The notes: generated by a model not told the origin, from the sequence alone. DNA of 56,353 nt from Syntrophaceae bacterium (GCA_003142535.1 PLMQ01000064.1:1-56353); one strand, 5' to 3'; positions 17,067 to 25,982 are shown, numbered from the stretch's first letter. Program-made: numbers and translations.

Positions 17067-17127
17067 GTTCAATCTTGCAGATTGAACCAAGAATTATTGT
17101 TTTGGAGCAATCAACATGATTGCTCCA
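17067..17127 (+). terminator. Two strong hairpins after the Dabb gene
   Basis: GTTCAATCT/AGATTGAAC (17067-17075, 17079-17087) is followed by a T-rich stretch ending TTGTTTT. Then TGGAGCAATC/GATTGCTCCA (17103-17112, 17118-17127) forms a second, 10-bp stem. Either or both could end transcription of the Dabb gene, or of the amidohydrolase gene from the other side. Confidence 0.5.
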
Positions 17128-17196
17128 GCTTTAGAGGTTTAAAATACGGAACTTCTGCAATAAAGATAAAGCTATGTTGTCTCCGGAATAGAAAAA

Positions 17197-18429
17197 TCAT
17201 AATTTATATAGTTTTTGCGCGTTGTCCCGCAATAGTTTGCGGGCAATAACCATGGCTGTATTTTCATCGATTATGTCGTCGGCAATCATGCTTGCCAAGG
17301 CAATATATACGGCATCACGTCCGACTTTGGAGCCGACATAAATATAACGTTCACCCCATAATACATCGGAACCATACATAATCTTATCCCAAAGTGCCGG
17401 CTTTTCCAGCCACTTTCTCAGAGTAGTTGCGAGTATGCGGGGATGATTCTGGAATACCATCCGGCCGGAAAAATCCAGGTAAATATTATTCGGCATCAGC
17501 CCGCCGGCCAGCGCCATCAATTCCGCATGATCATAACGCGGATAGCCGCCATGCAGGATAACTATTTTGGCTTTACTGACAATCGGATCACGGATCATTT
17601 CCGCAAGATTAAGACAATCCAGATATTCAATGCAAGCATCCATTAACGCGAAATGCCATTGTACCGGCAGATTATAATCGATGCTTTTGCGCATTATATG
17701 CCAGACCAGCAAATCCTGCAGGCGTATATAAGCTGAAGTTTCGCCTTTCCTGGCACGTTCAAACAACAGCTGGCCTTCCAGTTCTTCTACTTTCTCGCAA
17801 TATGTGCTGCGGATATAGGCAATAAAGAATTTGAAGCCGACTGCGCCTTTTTCTACGAAATTGTCCAGCACTTTATCCACGAATTCGAGGTATTCTGTAA
17901 AGCCTTTCATAGAAAAACCATATTTAACTTTAATAATTTTTAACATGTGAGTGAAAGCGGCGAGTACAGAACTGGACAGGGGGCCACGGGATGTCAGGTA
18001 AGTGTTGTCAAAGGGAAAGAGGAGCGGATCAACCGAGGGAATGAATTTAATTCTCGGTTTATTCTTTAAATCATCATGCAAAAAAGAATTGGCGATAAGA
18101 GTTTCCACGCCTGCGGCATCCATTGCCTTATCAATCAGATGTTTTAAATTATTACGCTGTTGGTCATATTCTCTGACCAGATCATCTTTTTTGCCGGGAT
18201 CGTTGATGTCCTGCCTGCTGAATCCATAAATTTTCTCGTAAGCTTCATAATGTGCTTCTCTTAAATAGGGGAAGCCGTTACTGGTTTCTTCAGGATGGCG
18301 ATAAGGATCTATGGCGATGATAAGTCTATTTTCCGGCGGAAAGTTTTCGAAATAGCCGGCGAATCCGGGATGTCCATGCTGGTCGATTAATTGAATATTA
18401 TCTATAAACTCTCGCAATTTGTCCGTCAT
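17197..18429 (-). CDS. Amidohydrolase-family (PF04909-like) metal-dependent hydrolase
   Basis: A TIM-barrel amidohydrolase of about 410 residues. Metal-ligand motifs are DQHGHPG (HxH after strand 1), WHFALMDA (strand 5 His), LHGGYPRYDH (strand 6 His) and YGSDVLWGERY (strand 8 Asp). It resembles the 2-pyrone/ACMSD-type amidohydrolase 2 group and glutamine-synthetase-linked amidohydrolases. The substrate is not evident. GGAGG sits six bases before the ATG at 18429 and directly abuts the other ATG at 18435, so 18429 is preferred. It stands alone on its strand. Confidence 0.82.
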   Translation of the reverse strand: MTDKLREFIDNIQLIDQHGHPGFAGYFENFPPENRLIIAIDPYRHPEETSNGFPYLREAHYEAYEKIYGFSRQDINDPGKKDDLVREYDQQRNNLKHLIDKAMDAAGVETLIANSFLHDDLKNKPRIKFIPSVDPLLFPFDNTYLTSRGPLSSSVLAAFTHMLKIIKVKYGFSMKGFTEYLEFVDKVLDNFVEKGAVGFKFFIAYIRSTYCEKVEELEGQLLFERARKGETSAYIRLQDLLVWHIMRKSIDYNLPVQWHFALMDACIEYLDCLNLAEMIRDPIVSKAKIVILHGGYPRYDHAELMALAGGLMPNNIYLDFSGRMVFQNHPRILATTLRKWLEKPALWDKIMYGSDVLWGERYIYVGSKVGRDAVYIALASMIADDIIDENTAMVIARKLLRDNAQKLYKL

Positions 18430-18509
18430 ATCCATCCTCCCTCAGTGTTGGAGTGCTTTATGACAATATGCCCAACACTTAATCTGCGCAGATGCTATAG
18501 CTCTAATAT

Positions 18510-19091
18510 TTACTGGTTACGGACGACTTCAGCAATATATTCGGCAATCATCCTGCCTAAATCATAAGGCAGCGAGCGATCAGAGCCGACAGCCGGAGAA
18601 GCGATGTAGGCATTATTGGCCGTGGATATTTTTTTTTCGCGGACTGTCCGGCGTGAGGCGGCATCAATTAACTGCACATCAACCGCCATTTCCGAGTTGC
18701 CGGTAAATGTCCCGTCCAATGTCCGTGCCGTGCCGCTGAACATTCTTAAAGTAATTACAGTAGTTCTGATAATCAGAGCGTCTTCTTCACGCGAAGCACT
18801 TAAGCGAGCCTTTTGGATTGTCGTAATCGAACTTTTTCTTAAAAGCTCATTCATGGCCGTACTTTCACAGGCCGTAGTGATCTCAGGATAATCTTTTTCC
18901 AGGTTGGGATCAATTTCGAATTTTTGAAAAATAATCTTTCTATATTTTTTCCCGATAGGCGTATCTTTTCTCAAATCCGCATCTTCGAAAGATCGGATAG
19001 TTCCCAATCCGCTGCAGGAAAGACTGAAGATAAGAAATATCAAGATTAAAACACATAAAAAACAGTTGCTGAATCTTACATTCTTGATCAT
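18510..19091 (-). CDS. Putative outer-membrane-type lipoprotein (DUF4410-like)
   Basis: A 193-residue protein starting MIKNVRF, with a hydrophobic segment and lipobox LSCSG, so a lipid-modified cysteine near residue 26 is likely. The rest (FQKFEIDP, then TTVITLRMFSGTARTLDGTF and AVDVQLIDAASRRTV) resembles DUF4410 proteins, which are small periplasmic-facing lipoproteins of unknown role. I use the start at 19091 because GGGTGA precedes it and the longer frame would overlap the divergent dac gene. Its neighbours are peptidoglycan enzymes. Confidence 0.75.
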   Translation of the reverse strand: MIKNVRFSNCFLCVLILIFLIFSLSCSGLGTIRSFEDADLRKDTPIGKKYRKIIFQKFEIDPNLEKDYPEITTACESTAMNELLRKSSITTIQKARLSASREEDALIIRTTVITLRMFSGTARTLDGTFTGNSEMAVDVQLIDAASRRTVREKKISTANNAYIASPAVGSDRSLPYDLGRMIAEYIAEVVRNQ

Positions 19092-19257
19092 GGCGATCAC
19101 CCGATAATAATAAAGTCTATAAATTTGTAGTTTTGGCAGTGTACTGTAAATTTCTATAATATAATTTTGATAAAAACAACTACAAAAGGTCAATAATTTG
19201 TTGTTGATATTGGGAAGGTAAATTGTTAAATTGAAACCGGTATTTAAGGAATGATTA

Positions 19258-20124
19258 ATGGTAAATATCAAAAAATACTGCTTTTTGTTATTGCTGCTGC
19301 TGATTTTCTTGCCTGCAGTGGCATCAGGTGCGCATAGATCAAAAACACATTTTTCTCCATTGAAGGCCGCATTGCTGGTAGATGCCGATAGCGGCAGGGT
19401 TCTTTACGAGCATAACTCGGGCAGACTTACTCAGCCGGCCTCACTTTCCAAAATCCTTACTCTTTATCTGATTAATGAGGACATCAGTGCGGGGAAAATC
19501 CATCTTTCGGATGCTGTCAGGATAAGTGCCAAAGCCGTTAATACCAATGGCCAGAAAATGTTATATGAGGAGGGTAGAGAAGTTCTCCTGGATGATCTTA
19601 TCAAGGGAATAGCAATCTTTTCCGCCAATGACGCTGCGATTGCCGTAGCCGAGTACGTGGAAGGAAGCGTCGGTAAATTTGTAGAGAGAATGAATGCCAA
19701 AGCCAGAGAATTAGGCATGCTGCACAGCAATTTTGTTAATCCTCATGGGCTTCCTGATAAAAGACAGTTAACTACGGCGCATGACATTTGTATTCTTTCC
19801 CGTGAGTATTTGCAACGTTTTCCCGATACTCTGCACATTCACTCTATCCATTATTTCCGGTATAATTCTGTGACTCAGGAAAATAGTAATACTCTTCTCA
19901 AAGACTGCCCCGATGTGGACGGTTTAAAAACAGGTTTCGTGCGCGCGGCTGGTTATCATTTAGTGGCTACAGCCAAAAGAGGGGATATACGCCTTATTGC
20001 TGTTGTTCTAGGCGCGAAAAACCCTAAAGCTCGCGCCTATCAAACTAAAAAGCTTCTGGAAAGCGGTTTTAGAATAATCGGCGAAAAGAGGCCCCGTGCG
20101 CCTCATTCACTGATTGGCGCCTGA
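19258..20124 (+). CDS. D-alanyl-D-alanine carboxypeptidase (S11, PBP5/DacF-like)
   Basis: A periplasmic penicillin-binding protein that trims the terminal D-Ala from peptidoglycan stem peptides. A signal peptide covers about residues 1-24. The three active-site motifs are all present: SxxK at S62-K65 (ASLSK), SAN at 122-124 (FSAND) and KTG at 224-226 (LKTGF). At 288 residues it lacks the C-terminal beta domain and amphipathic anchor of PBP5, so it may be soluble. Its 3' end overlaps the convergent lytic transglycosylase gene by 18 bases. Confidence 0.93.
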   Translation: MVNIKKYCFLLLLLLIFLPAVASGAHRSKTHFSPLKAALLVDADSGRVLYEHNSGRLTQPASLSKILTLYLINEDISAGKIHLSDAVRISAKAVNTNGQKMLYEEGREVLLDDLIKGIAIFSANDAAIAVAEYVEGSVGKFVERMNAKARELGMLHSNFVNPHGLPDKRQLTTAHDICILSREYLQRFPDTLHIHSIHYFRYNSVTQENSNTLLKDCPDVDGLKTGFVRAAGYHLVATAKRGDIRLIAVVLGAKNPKARAYQTKKLLESGFRIIGEKRPRAPHSLIGA

Positions 20125-21300
20125 AGATGGCATTGTCATAATAGGTTTTTCCGGTGTTCCGTTTTTGCTGTTGATGTTTTCCAGTTTGAATGATTTAGAA
20201 AAAATAATCAGCTTATCGCCGGGAGAAACTTTCTTGCCATTGTTTATCCCGTTCCAGATCATTATCGCTTTTACCGGTACGTTAAAATGGGCGGAAATAT
20301 TTGATAAATTGTCACCCTGCTTGACGATATAAATACGCTCTTTTTTCTCGGTAAGCCATTGTTGTAAAAGACTTTCATAGCGTTCATGGAATCCACCCGC
20401 TGATCCTTTAGGAATCATAATCTGCCATCTGCCTGCCGGTATGTAATAGTTTTTTATATGTGGATTGAGGTCTTTGATTATTTTAAAATATGTTTTCGCG
20501 GCCTGAGCAACTATATGAATCGGTACAGGCTGAGAAGCGGAAATTTCCACGCTGTCGAACGGTATTTGCTGATAAAGATCTTCTTTGGAGAGAAAAAATC
20601 CGTATTTTCCCGGATTGGACATAATCATCTTGACCGTCAAAATGCGGAAGATATATCGTTGTGTTTCCTGCGGTAAGTATAGTTGATAATAATTATTTAC
20701 TTTCTGCACCAGAATATCAGTTCTTAAACCTTCCTCTCCCATGTTATAGGCGGCGGCGGCCAATGTCCAGGAACCGAAAAGAGTATAAAGCTCTTTTAAA
20801 TAAGTTATTGCCTTTTGAGTGGAAGTGAAGAAATTGCGGCGTTCATCAATATCGGAATTTATCTCCATGCCGTATTTACTGCCGGTGCTTTCGATAAACT
20901 GCCAGTAACCGACTGCCCCTTTATTCGATGTTGCGTGCGGTTTTAAAGCGCTTTCGGCAATGGCGATATATTTTAAATCGTCAGGCATAGAGTTCTCTTT
21001 CAAAACTTTTTCAATATGAGGAAAGTAACGATTGGCGCGCTTGAGCCATAATATGATGGCATCGTTATTGTCTAGAGCGAAAAGCAATTCCCTTTCCAGC
21101 CTCTCTTTTATTTCTGCCTCATGCAAAGGGACGGCTTCGCCGCAGAAATCCAATTGCTTGTCAATTTTGAGCGAATTAATCAGTTCCTGGCGAACCGAAC
21201 TTGATTGTTGTGATGAAAATATACTTTCCTGGGCTCCAGCACTGGGGAGAAAGATAGTTAAACTGAAAATTACTGCGGTAAACCGATACATTTGTTTCAA
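20107..21300 (-). CDS. mltD: MltD-like membrane-bound lytic transglycosylase with LysM domain
   Basis: It cleaves the glycan backbone of peptidoglycan. A signal peptide (1-23) is followed by a lysozyme-like SLT domain (~80-235) with IAIAESALKPHATSNKGAVGYWQF, whose glutamate is catalytic, and AAAAYNMGEEGL. A single LysM domain (YIVKQGDNLSNISAHF, ~322-367) binds glycan. E. coli MltD has two LysM domains. The start is TTG at 21300, chosen because GGGAG lies eight bases upstream, while the next ATG (21291) would be 17 bases away from it. Convergent with the carboxypeptidase gene. Confidence 0.9.
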   Translation of the reverse strand: MKQMYRFTAVIFSLTIFLPSAGAQESIFSSQQSSSVRQELINSLKIDKQLDFCGEAVPLHEAEIKERLERELLFALDNNDAIILWLKRANRYFPHIEKVLKENSMPDDLKYIAIAESALKPHATSNKGAVGYWQFIESTGSKYGMEINSDIDERRNFFTSTQKAITYLKELYTLFGSWTLAAAAYNMGEEGLRTDILVQKVNNYYQLYLPQETQRYIFRILTVKMIMSNPGKYGFFLSKEDLYQQIPFDSVEISASQPVPIHIVAQAAKTYFKIIKDLNPHIKNYYIPAGRWQIMIPKGSAGGFHERYESLLQQWLTEKKERIYIVKQGDNLSNISAHFNVPVKAIMIWNGINNGKKVSPGDKLIIFSKSFKLENINSKNGTPEKPIMTMPSSGANQ

Positions 21301-21378
21301 AATTTAAACTCCCATCAATTCTAGGTTCTTTTATACTAAGTTAGGTGTGGTTTTGTCAAATGTTTCCGGTGGGCTTAA

Positions 21379-22074
21379 TTATTTAGGCGCTTTATGGTAG
21401 CCGGCCTTGATGGCTGTCTGTTCAGAATGAAATATTACCCGATGATGTTTTTTGACTTTCTTATAATATTTCATTCCCGGAAGATAATAAATTTTGGTAT
21501 CTCTATTGCCTATAACAATGATTTTCCTTGGTTTTAGTTTAGTATTAGGATTCTTTTTTACGGCTGGCGATTTCGGTTTGACCGGAGCCTTTTGCGGATT
21601 AAGCTCCAGTGCCCTCTGATAATCAATTTCCGCATCTTCGTTGTTTCCTAAAATTCCGCAAACATGGCCGCGTTGAAAATAAGCATCCTCGAGCCGTGGA
21701 TTCAAATCCAGGGCTTTGTTCAGGTCGCGTAGGGCGTCTTCATATTTTCCTGATTCCGTATAGGCAATACCGCGCTGGAGATAGACTTTCGCATAGGCAG
21801 GTTTAAGTTCAATAACACGGGTGAAATCAGCAATTGCTTTTTGTTGATCTTCTAGAGAAACATGTATTTTGCCGCGTTGCAAGTAAGCTTCGGCATCATT
21901 GGGATTATCTGCTATTGCCTTATTGAGTTGCTGCAGAGCCTCTTGACGTTTATCCGTATTTTGTGTTGGGAGAGACTTCTGGCTGGCGGTATTTTCATTG
22001 TCTGCAGCAATTACTAAATTAAAATTAATCAGAAAGAGAAGCGCGAAGAAAAAATAAATTATAACTCTTTTCAT
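21379..22074 (-). CDS. Secreted TPR protein with an Ada-like C-terminal module
   Basis: A signal peptide (1-23) leads to three clear TPR units (EAYLQRGKIHV, KVYLQRGIAYTESGKYEDAL and DAYFQRGHVCGILGNNEDAE, about residues 60-160). A Lys/Pro linker follows, and then a C-terminal module GNRDTKIYYLPGMKYY with FHSEQTAIKAGYHKA. The end resembles the metal-binding module found in Ada-type and nuclease-linked proteins (GNxxSKxYHxPxC, AxxxGYxxA), but the usual cysteine is methionine. The ATG overlaps the stop of the upstream HAMP gene by four bases. It probably works with that membrane protein and the pilin-like protein in the envelope. Confidence 0.75.
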   Translation of the reverse strand: MKRVIIYFFFALLFLINFNLVIAADNENTASQKSLPTQNTDKRQEALQQLNKAIADNPNDAEAYLQRGKIHVSLEDQQKAIADFTRVIELKPAYAKVYLQRGIAYTESGKYEDALRDLNKALDLNPRLEDAYFQRGHVCGILGNNEDAEIDYQRALELNPQKAPVKPKSPAVKKNPNTKLKPRKIIVIGNRDTKIYYLPGMKYYKKVKKHHRVIFHSEQTAIKAGYHKAPK

Positions 22075-22691
22075 GCGAGGTTCTTCCTATGGTTATTATT
22101 TTCCGGTATCCGGAAATAACCAAGGCTTTTGCTGACATATTCGGCGTCTGCTTTAATGATCTCCAAAGATTTTTCAATTTTTTCTTTCGTTGCCGGATCG
22201 CTGACATCAATAACAATGCTTTCCAGATTGTCTTTAAGGTTTTTATGATCATCCGTTACGCGCTCAATAATCCTGGCCAGTCCGGCAATCATTTCATTAA
22301 TATGTTCGCATTCCTCTTTCAAATAATCATGTTTTCTAATACGTACTTTCTGGCTTAAATTACCCTCAGCGATTCTGGCGAATGTGTTGGTAAAATTAAC
22401 CAGTGGACCGCAAATGCGGTGGGTGATAATTAATTGATAAATGGCAAACAGAGTAAAAACAATGATAAGCGCGGGAACAATTTTCTTAGCGATAGCCAGA
22501 AAATTCCGGGCGGCAACGTATTGCACCTCGATATTCGTAGGGAAAATCATATCATTGATCAGAGGATAAAATACAATACATAAAATCACCAGGGTGAAAC
22601 AGATCATGTAAATTATGCTATAAGCCATAATTCTTAATTGCAGGTCCTTATCGACGATAAAATTAAAAAATCTGCGGCCACTGTGTTCCAT
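22071..22691 (-). CDS. Two-helix HAMP-domain membrane protein without output domain
   Basis: A 206-residue protein with membrane helices at about residues 22-46 and 70-92, a short periplasmic loop between them and a HAMP domain starting HRICGPLVNFTNTFARIAEGNLS. A helical tail ends the protein, with no kinase, cyclase or methyl-accepting domain. It resembles the membrane half of a chemoreceptor or kinase. It is two bases after the pilin-like gene and overlaps the TPR gene (ATGA), so the three are one operon. Confidence 0.8.
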   Translation of the reverse strand: MEHSGRRFFNFIVDKDLQLRIMAYSIIYMICFTLVILCIVFYPLINDMIFPTNIEVQYVAARNFLAIAKKIVPALIIVFTLFAIYQLIITHRICGPLVNFTNTFARIAEGNLSQKVRIRKHDYLKEECEHINEMIAGLARIIERVTDDHKNLKDNLESIVIDVSDPATKEKIEKSLEIIKADAEYVSKSLGYFRIPENNNHRKNLA

Positions 22692-22693
22692 GT

Positions 22694-23128
22694 CTATTTT
22701 GTCCTTTCCGTAATTTTCCCGCTGGAAAAATCATACATGTAAATTATATTTCCCCTCCTATGGCTTGATTCAATTCTTAAAGGGGATTTAGGTGTAGAAC
22801 CATTACCGGCAACGATTTCTATTTTTATACCGTTAGTCGGAGTGAAACTAAAATTACCCAGGTAAAAAGGGTCTGTCAGATTTTCTTCGATAAAATCCCC
22901 GGCAGTTCCTAAATAAACGGAGTGAGTAGCGTAGTAATCCTTCTGCGCCTGAACAAAGTATTGTAAATCATGTTTGGCGATAATATTATATGCTTTTAGT
23001 GTGTAATAGTGAAAAGAGAAAACGGCTATACCAGCTAAAACAGCTATTATAGCCACCACTCTGATCATCTCATTTAATGTAAAACCGCTTTCCGAGGAAC
23101 GATTAATGTGTTTGTTAAGTATATTCAC
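22694..23128 (-). CDS. Type IV prepilin-like protein
   Basis: The N-terminus ESGFTLNEMIRVVAIIAVLAG is a class III prepilin signal: cleavage by a PilD-type peptidase after G15 would leave F16 as residue +1 and E20 as the conserved +5 glutamate. A globular domain of ~100 residues follows, unlike major pilins. It could be a minor pilin or pseudopilin. The start is GTG at 23128, preceded by AGGG. A perfect palindrome AACCCAATTGGGTT lies 32 bases upstream (23160-23173) and may be an operator. First gene of the pilin-HAMP-TPR operon. Confidence 0.82.
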   Translation of the reverse strand: MNILNKHINRSSESGFTLNEMIRVVAIIAVLAGIAVFSFHYYTLKAYNIIAKHDLQYFVQAQKDYYATHSVYLGTAGDFIEENLTDPFYLGNFSFTPTNGIKIEIVAGNGSTPKSPLRIESSHRRGNIIYMYDFSSGKITERTK

Positions 23129-23321
23129 TGGCGTTATCCCTAACTAACTAATTAATTACAACCCAATTGGGTTTGAAGTATAGAAAAAAGAATCTTCTTT
23201 GTCAACAAATGGGAAAAAGAATTTTAGGTATTTAAAAATGATAATATGAATAATTATTATCTGCTATTATTAATGTTTGGGCTTGATGTTCTGCAAAAAA
23301 TTAAATAAAAGTAATTCTCCT

Positions 23322-24848
23322 ATGGAAAAGAAAAATTTATTTACTTTAAAAGATTTCAAAAACATCAGAACTTTGGGTTTTGATGCCGGTGATTTGCAAA
23401 AACAACTCGCCATTTACAGGCAGGGTGCCAGTTACTTGAAATTGGATCGTCCTTGTACGGTTGGTGATGGAATTATTTCCATTAGATCTGGGCAAAGAAA
23501 AAGGTTAATTGAATTTTATGAAAAAACAGCGGGCAAATATAAACTAATTAAATTTATTCCGGCTTCCGGCGCCGCGAGCCGCATGTTTGCCAATTGGTTC
23601 CCTGTAATGGAAAAAGGCAGCTTTGGATCTGCTGTTTTTGATAGAAAATTCTTCCGTGATTTAGCGAAGCTACCGTTTTCCCCCCTGATAAAAAAGGACA
23701 GAAAAGGGCAAAAACTACTTGCGAAAAAAAAAATAAAGGGATTGCTGGAATTTATTTTGGAAAAGGGTGGATTAAATTTCGGAGCACTGCCCAAAGCGTT
23801 AATTCCTTTTCATCGTTATTTTTCAGGAGAAACGCGCACCGCGTTGGAAGAGCATCTGGATGAAGCTGCGCAATATCTGAGTGACAGAAAAAATATTTGC
23901 CATCTGCATTTTACCGTGTCTTCTGAATATAAAAAGGATGTGGCTAAATATGTAAAAGCGGTGGCGGATAAATACGAGAAACTATGTGGCGTAAAATTCA
24001 GGATATCTTATTCTGTTCAGTCACCAGCCACAGACACAATCGCTGTTGCCGAAAATAATCTGCCGCTGCGCGATGAGGCAGGCAGGCTGATTTTCCGACC
24101 GGGTGGTCATGGCGCGCTCTTGGCCAATCTGAACAGACTTAATGCCGATTTTATTTTTGTAAAAAACATTGATAATATCGCGCCCCGGCCGCTGCGGGGA
24201 AAAAATCTGCCGTATAAAAAGCTGCTGGGCGGCATCGCTTTTAAAATCAGGGAAGATATTCTGACAATTTTATGTAAAATGGAAAAAGAAGAGCTCTCCG
24301 CCGCCGCTATTGAAAATATTACGAAGTATTGCTCCGAGACGATCAATATCGTTTTTCCCAAGGGCATGGCCAAGCTAGCCAAAAAGAAAAAAATATCAAT
24401 GATTTTTTCGGCTTTAAACCGTCCATTGCGAGTTTGCGGTGTGGTGAAAAATGTAGGAGAACCGGGCGGGGGGCCTTTCTGGGTGGCAGAGAACAATGGT
24501 ACGCAAACGCTACAGATTGTCGAAAGAGGACATATTGATAAAAGTAAGCCGAAGCAGTTGGCAATCTGGTCACAGGCGAAATATTTCAACCCGGTAGATA
24601 TGGTTTGTTGCATCAAAGATTATCGGGGAGAAAAATTTAATCTCGATAAATACGTAAATAAGGATGCCTATTTGATATCGCCGAAAAATGAAAAAAGAAT
24701 CAAGCTCAAAGCCTTGGAGCTGCCCGGTCTCTGGAATGGCGGCATGGCTTACTGGAATACTGTGTTTGTCGAACTGCCACTGATTGTTTTCAATCCGGTG
24801 AAGACGGTTTATGACCTGCTACGTCCAGAACACAGAACGGCCTCTTAA
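23322..24848 (+). CDS. DUF4301-family protein
   Basis: About 508 residues with the DUF4301 landmarks: FIPASGAASRMF, HFTVSSEYKK, RPGGHGALLANLN, FIFVKNIDN, RPLRVCGVVKNVGEPGGGPFWV and LPGLWNGGMAYWNTVFVE. The GAASRM and GGHGA segments recall nucleotide-sugar pyrophosphorylases, so a nucleotidyltransferase-like fold is plausible, but no activity is known to me. The start is unsure: MEKKNLF at 23322 fits family length yet has no Shine-Dalgarno, and the frame is open to 23277. The last codons and TAA lie within the inverted end of a repeat element. Confidence 0.8.
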   Translation: MEKKNLFTLKDFKNIRTLGFDAGDLQKQLAIYRQGASYLKLDRPCTVGDGIISIRSGQRKRLIEFYEKTAGKYKLIKFIPASGAASRMFANWFPVMEKGSFGSAVFDRKFFRDLAKLPFSPLIKKDRKGQKLLAKKKIKGLLEFILEKGGLNFGALPKALIPFHRYFSGETRTALEEHLDEAAQYLSDRKNICHLHFTVSSEYKKDVAKYVKAVADKYEKLCGVKFRISYSVQSPATDTIAVAENNLPLRDEAGRLIFRPGGHGALLANLNRLNADFIFVKNIDNIAPRPLRGKNLPYKKLLGGIAFKIREDILTILCKMEKEELSAAAIENITKYCSETINIVFPKGMAKLAKKKKISMIFSALNRPLRVCGVVKNVGEPGGGPFWVAENNGTQTLQIVERGHIDKSKPKQLAIWSQAKYFNPVDMVCCIKDYRGEKFNLDKYVNKDAYLISPKNEKRIKLKALELPGLWNGGMAYWNTVFVELPLIVFNPVKTVYDLLRPEHRTAS

Positions 24849-24980
24849 AATTGCCAGATACTGGCTCCCACCTTTAGGTGGCGTTGCGCTGCGGACTTTC
24901 GTCATTGCGGCGTATGTCAAAGATACGCCTCATTCCGAAGGTCTTGCGCGTCTTGCCTCTGACGATTTTAAGAGGCCGTT
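24836..24980. repeat. 145-bp element with perfect 16-bp inverted ends
   Basis: AACGGCCTCTTAAAAT (24836-24851) and its exact reverse complement (24965-24980) enclose 113 bases. The inside has two more hairpins, CCACCtttaGGTGG and GGCGTATgtcaaagATACGCC. The left end covers the last residues and the TAA stop of the DUF4301 gene. This is either a small non-autonomous mobile element or a long 3' hairpin. Confidence 0.8.
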
Positions 24981-24992
24981 AGAGGCCTTTTT
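24970..24992 (+). terminator. Terminator after the DUF4301 gene
   Basis: AAGAGGCC-GTTAGA-GGCCTTTT pairs over eight positions with one G-U pair and ends in a run of six T. It overlaps the right inverted end of the 145-bp element, so the long-range hairpin and this terminator compete for the same bases. Confidence 0.65.
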
Positions 24993-25007
24993 TGCATTTG
25001 ATATTCA

Positions 25008-25982
25008 TCAGATAATCCAATGCTCGCAATCTTCTTTTGCCGCCGCCTGAACAGAGATTTCCGCTAAATTATCGCCTTTTTGATAAATAACTTTTGCTTC
25101 GCCGTCCGGAGGCGCGTCACTGTAGCGGACACAGAGAGCCGCCGCTGTGAGCAGGACATCTGTATCGCCGCCGTAAGGGATGATTACCTGTGGCCCGGGA
25201 AAATCAGCCATAAACAATACATGGTCATCATTTGTTGTGAGTGATTGGAGAGTATCGTTATCGGCGCTGTTGCGCCCTACGATTATTTTGTAGTTATCAC
25301 CGATACGAAAATGACGGCCGTATTTCAGCAATTCTATGTCGCGAATTGTTTTATCTTCATTATGGGTAAATAAATCTCGCAAGCGTCTGGTGAACATGAC
25401 GTCCGTCAGCAGGCAACCGCCCGCCGGCGGTGCGTAATCTTTGATACCAAAATCGGCGGCCAGTTGCATTTGCGATTTACGGCCGCGTCCCGAAATCGCC
25501 AGCAATTGAGCACGGTCAATTTTGCCTTCTCTTTCCGCTTTAATCGGCTCCAGAAGTTGTGCGCTCAGCGGGCGTAAAATATAATCGGCATAGCCGGAAT
25601 TTTTAGCGACAACAAAGAGTGATTGTTTGCCTTGAGACATCGGGCGCTGGCCTAATACTTCTCCGGTTATTATAAAATCAGCACCGGTTTCTTCCATCTT
25701 TTTCCCGGCTATTTTCAGCATCAGTGTATGGCAATCAATGCAGGGGTTCAAGTTCTTGCCGTAGCCGTAACGCGGTGATTTAAGCATGACCAGATGTTCG
25801 GCAGTTATGTTTTCCACAATCAACGGCAGACTAATTTGCTGCGCGGCGGCTTGCGCTTTTTTCGCGTTGAAAAAAGGAGTTTCAAATGTCAGACATAAAA
25901 CATCAATATTTTGGCTGCGTACAACTGCCGCGGCCAGCATGCTGTCCAGGCCTCCGGAAAAAAGCGCAATTGCTTTCACCAT
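25008..25982 (-). CDS. PP-loop ATPase, MnmA/ThiI-like sulfurtransferase family
   Basis: The N-terminal PP-loop (LFSGGLDSML, residues 8-17) adenylates a substrate, as in tRNA thiolation enzymes. NPCIDCHTLM (~80) and APPAGGCLLTD (~190) carry the cysteines expected for persulfide chemistry in MnmA-like enzymes. The C-terminal ~110 residues (GRHFRIGDNYKIIVGRN, then FPGPQVIIPYGGD) form a separate domain resembling the NFACT-R/DUF814 type. It is shorter than MnmA and lacks its usual tRNA-binding middle. Probably RNA sulfur modification, with the exact base unknown. AGGA precedes the ATG. Confidence 0.75.
   Translation of the reverse strand: MVKAIALFSGGLDSMLAAAVVRSQNIDVLCLTFETPFFNAKKAQAAAQQISLPLIVENITAEHLVMLKSPRYGYGKNLNPCIDCHTLMLKIAGKKMEETGADFIITGEVLGQRPMSQGKQSLFVVAKNSGYADYILRPLSAQLLEPIKAEREGKIDRAQLLAISGRGRKSQMQLAADFGIKDYAPPAGGCLLTDVMFTRRLRDLFTHNEDKTIRDIELLKYGRHFRIGDNYKIIVGRNSADNDTLQSLTTNDDHVLFMADFPGPQVIIPYGGDTDVLLTAAALCVRYSDAPPDGEAKVIYQKGDNLAEISVQAAAKEDCEHWII

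Noticed and set aside
19092-19271. 60-residue extension of the lipoprotein
   Set aside because: It would overlap the divergent carboxypeptidase gene and bury the lipobox signal inside the protein.
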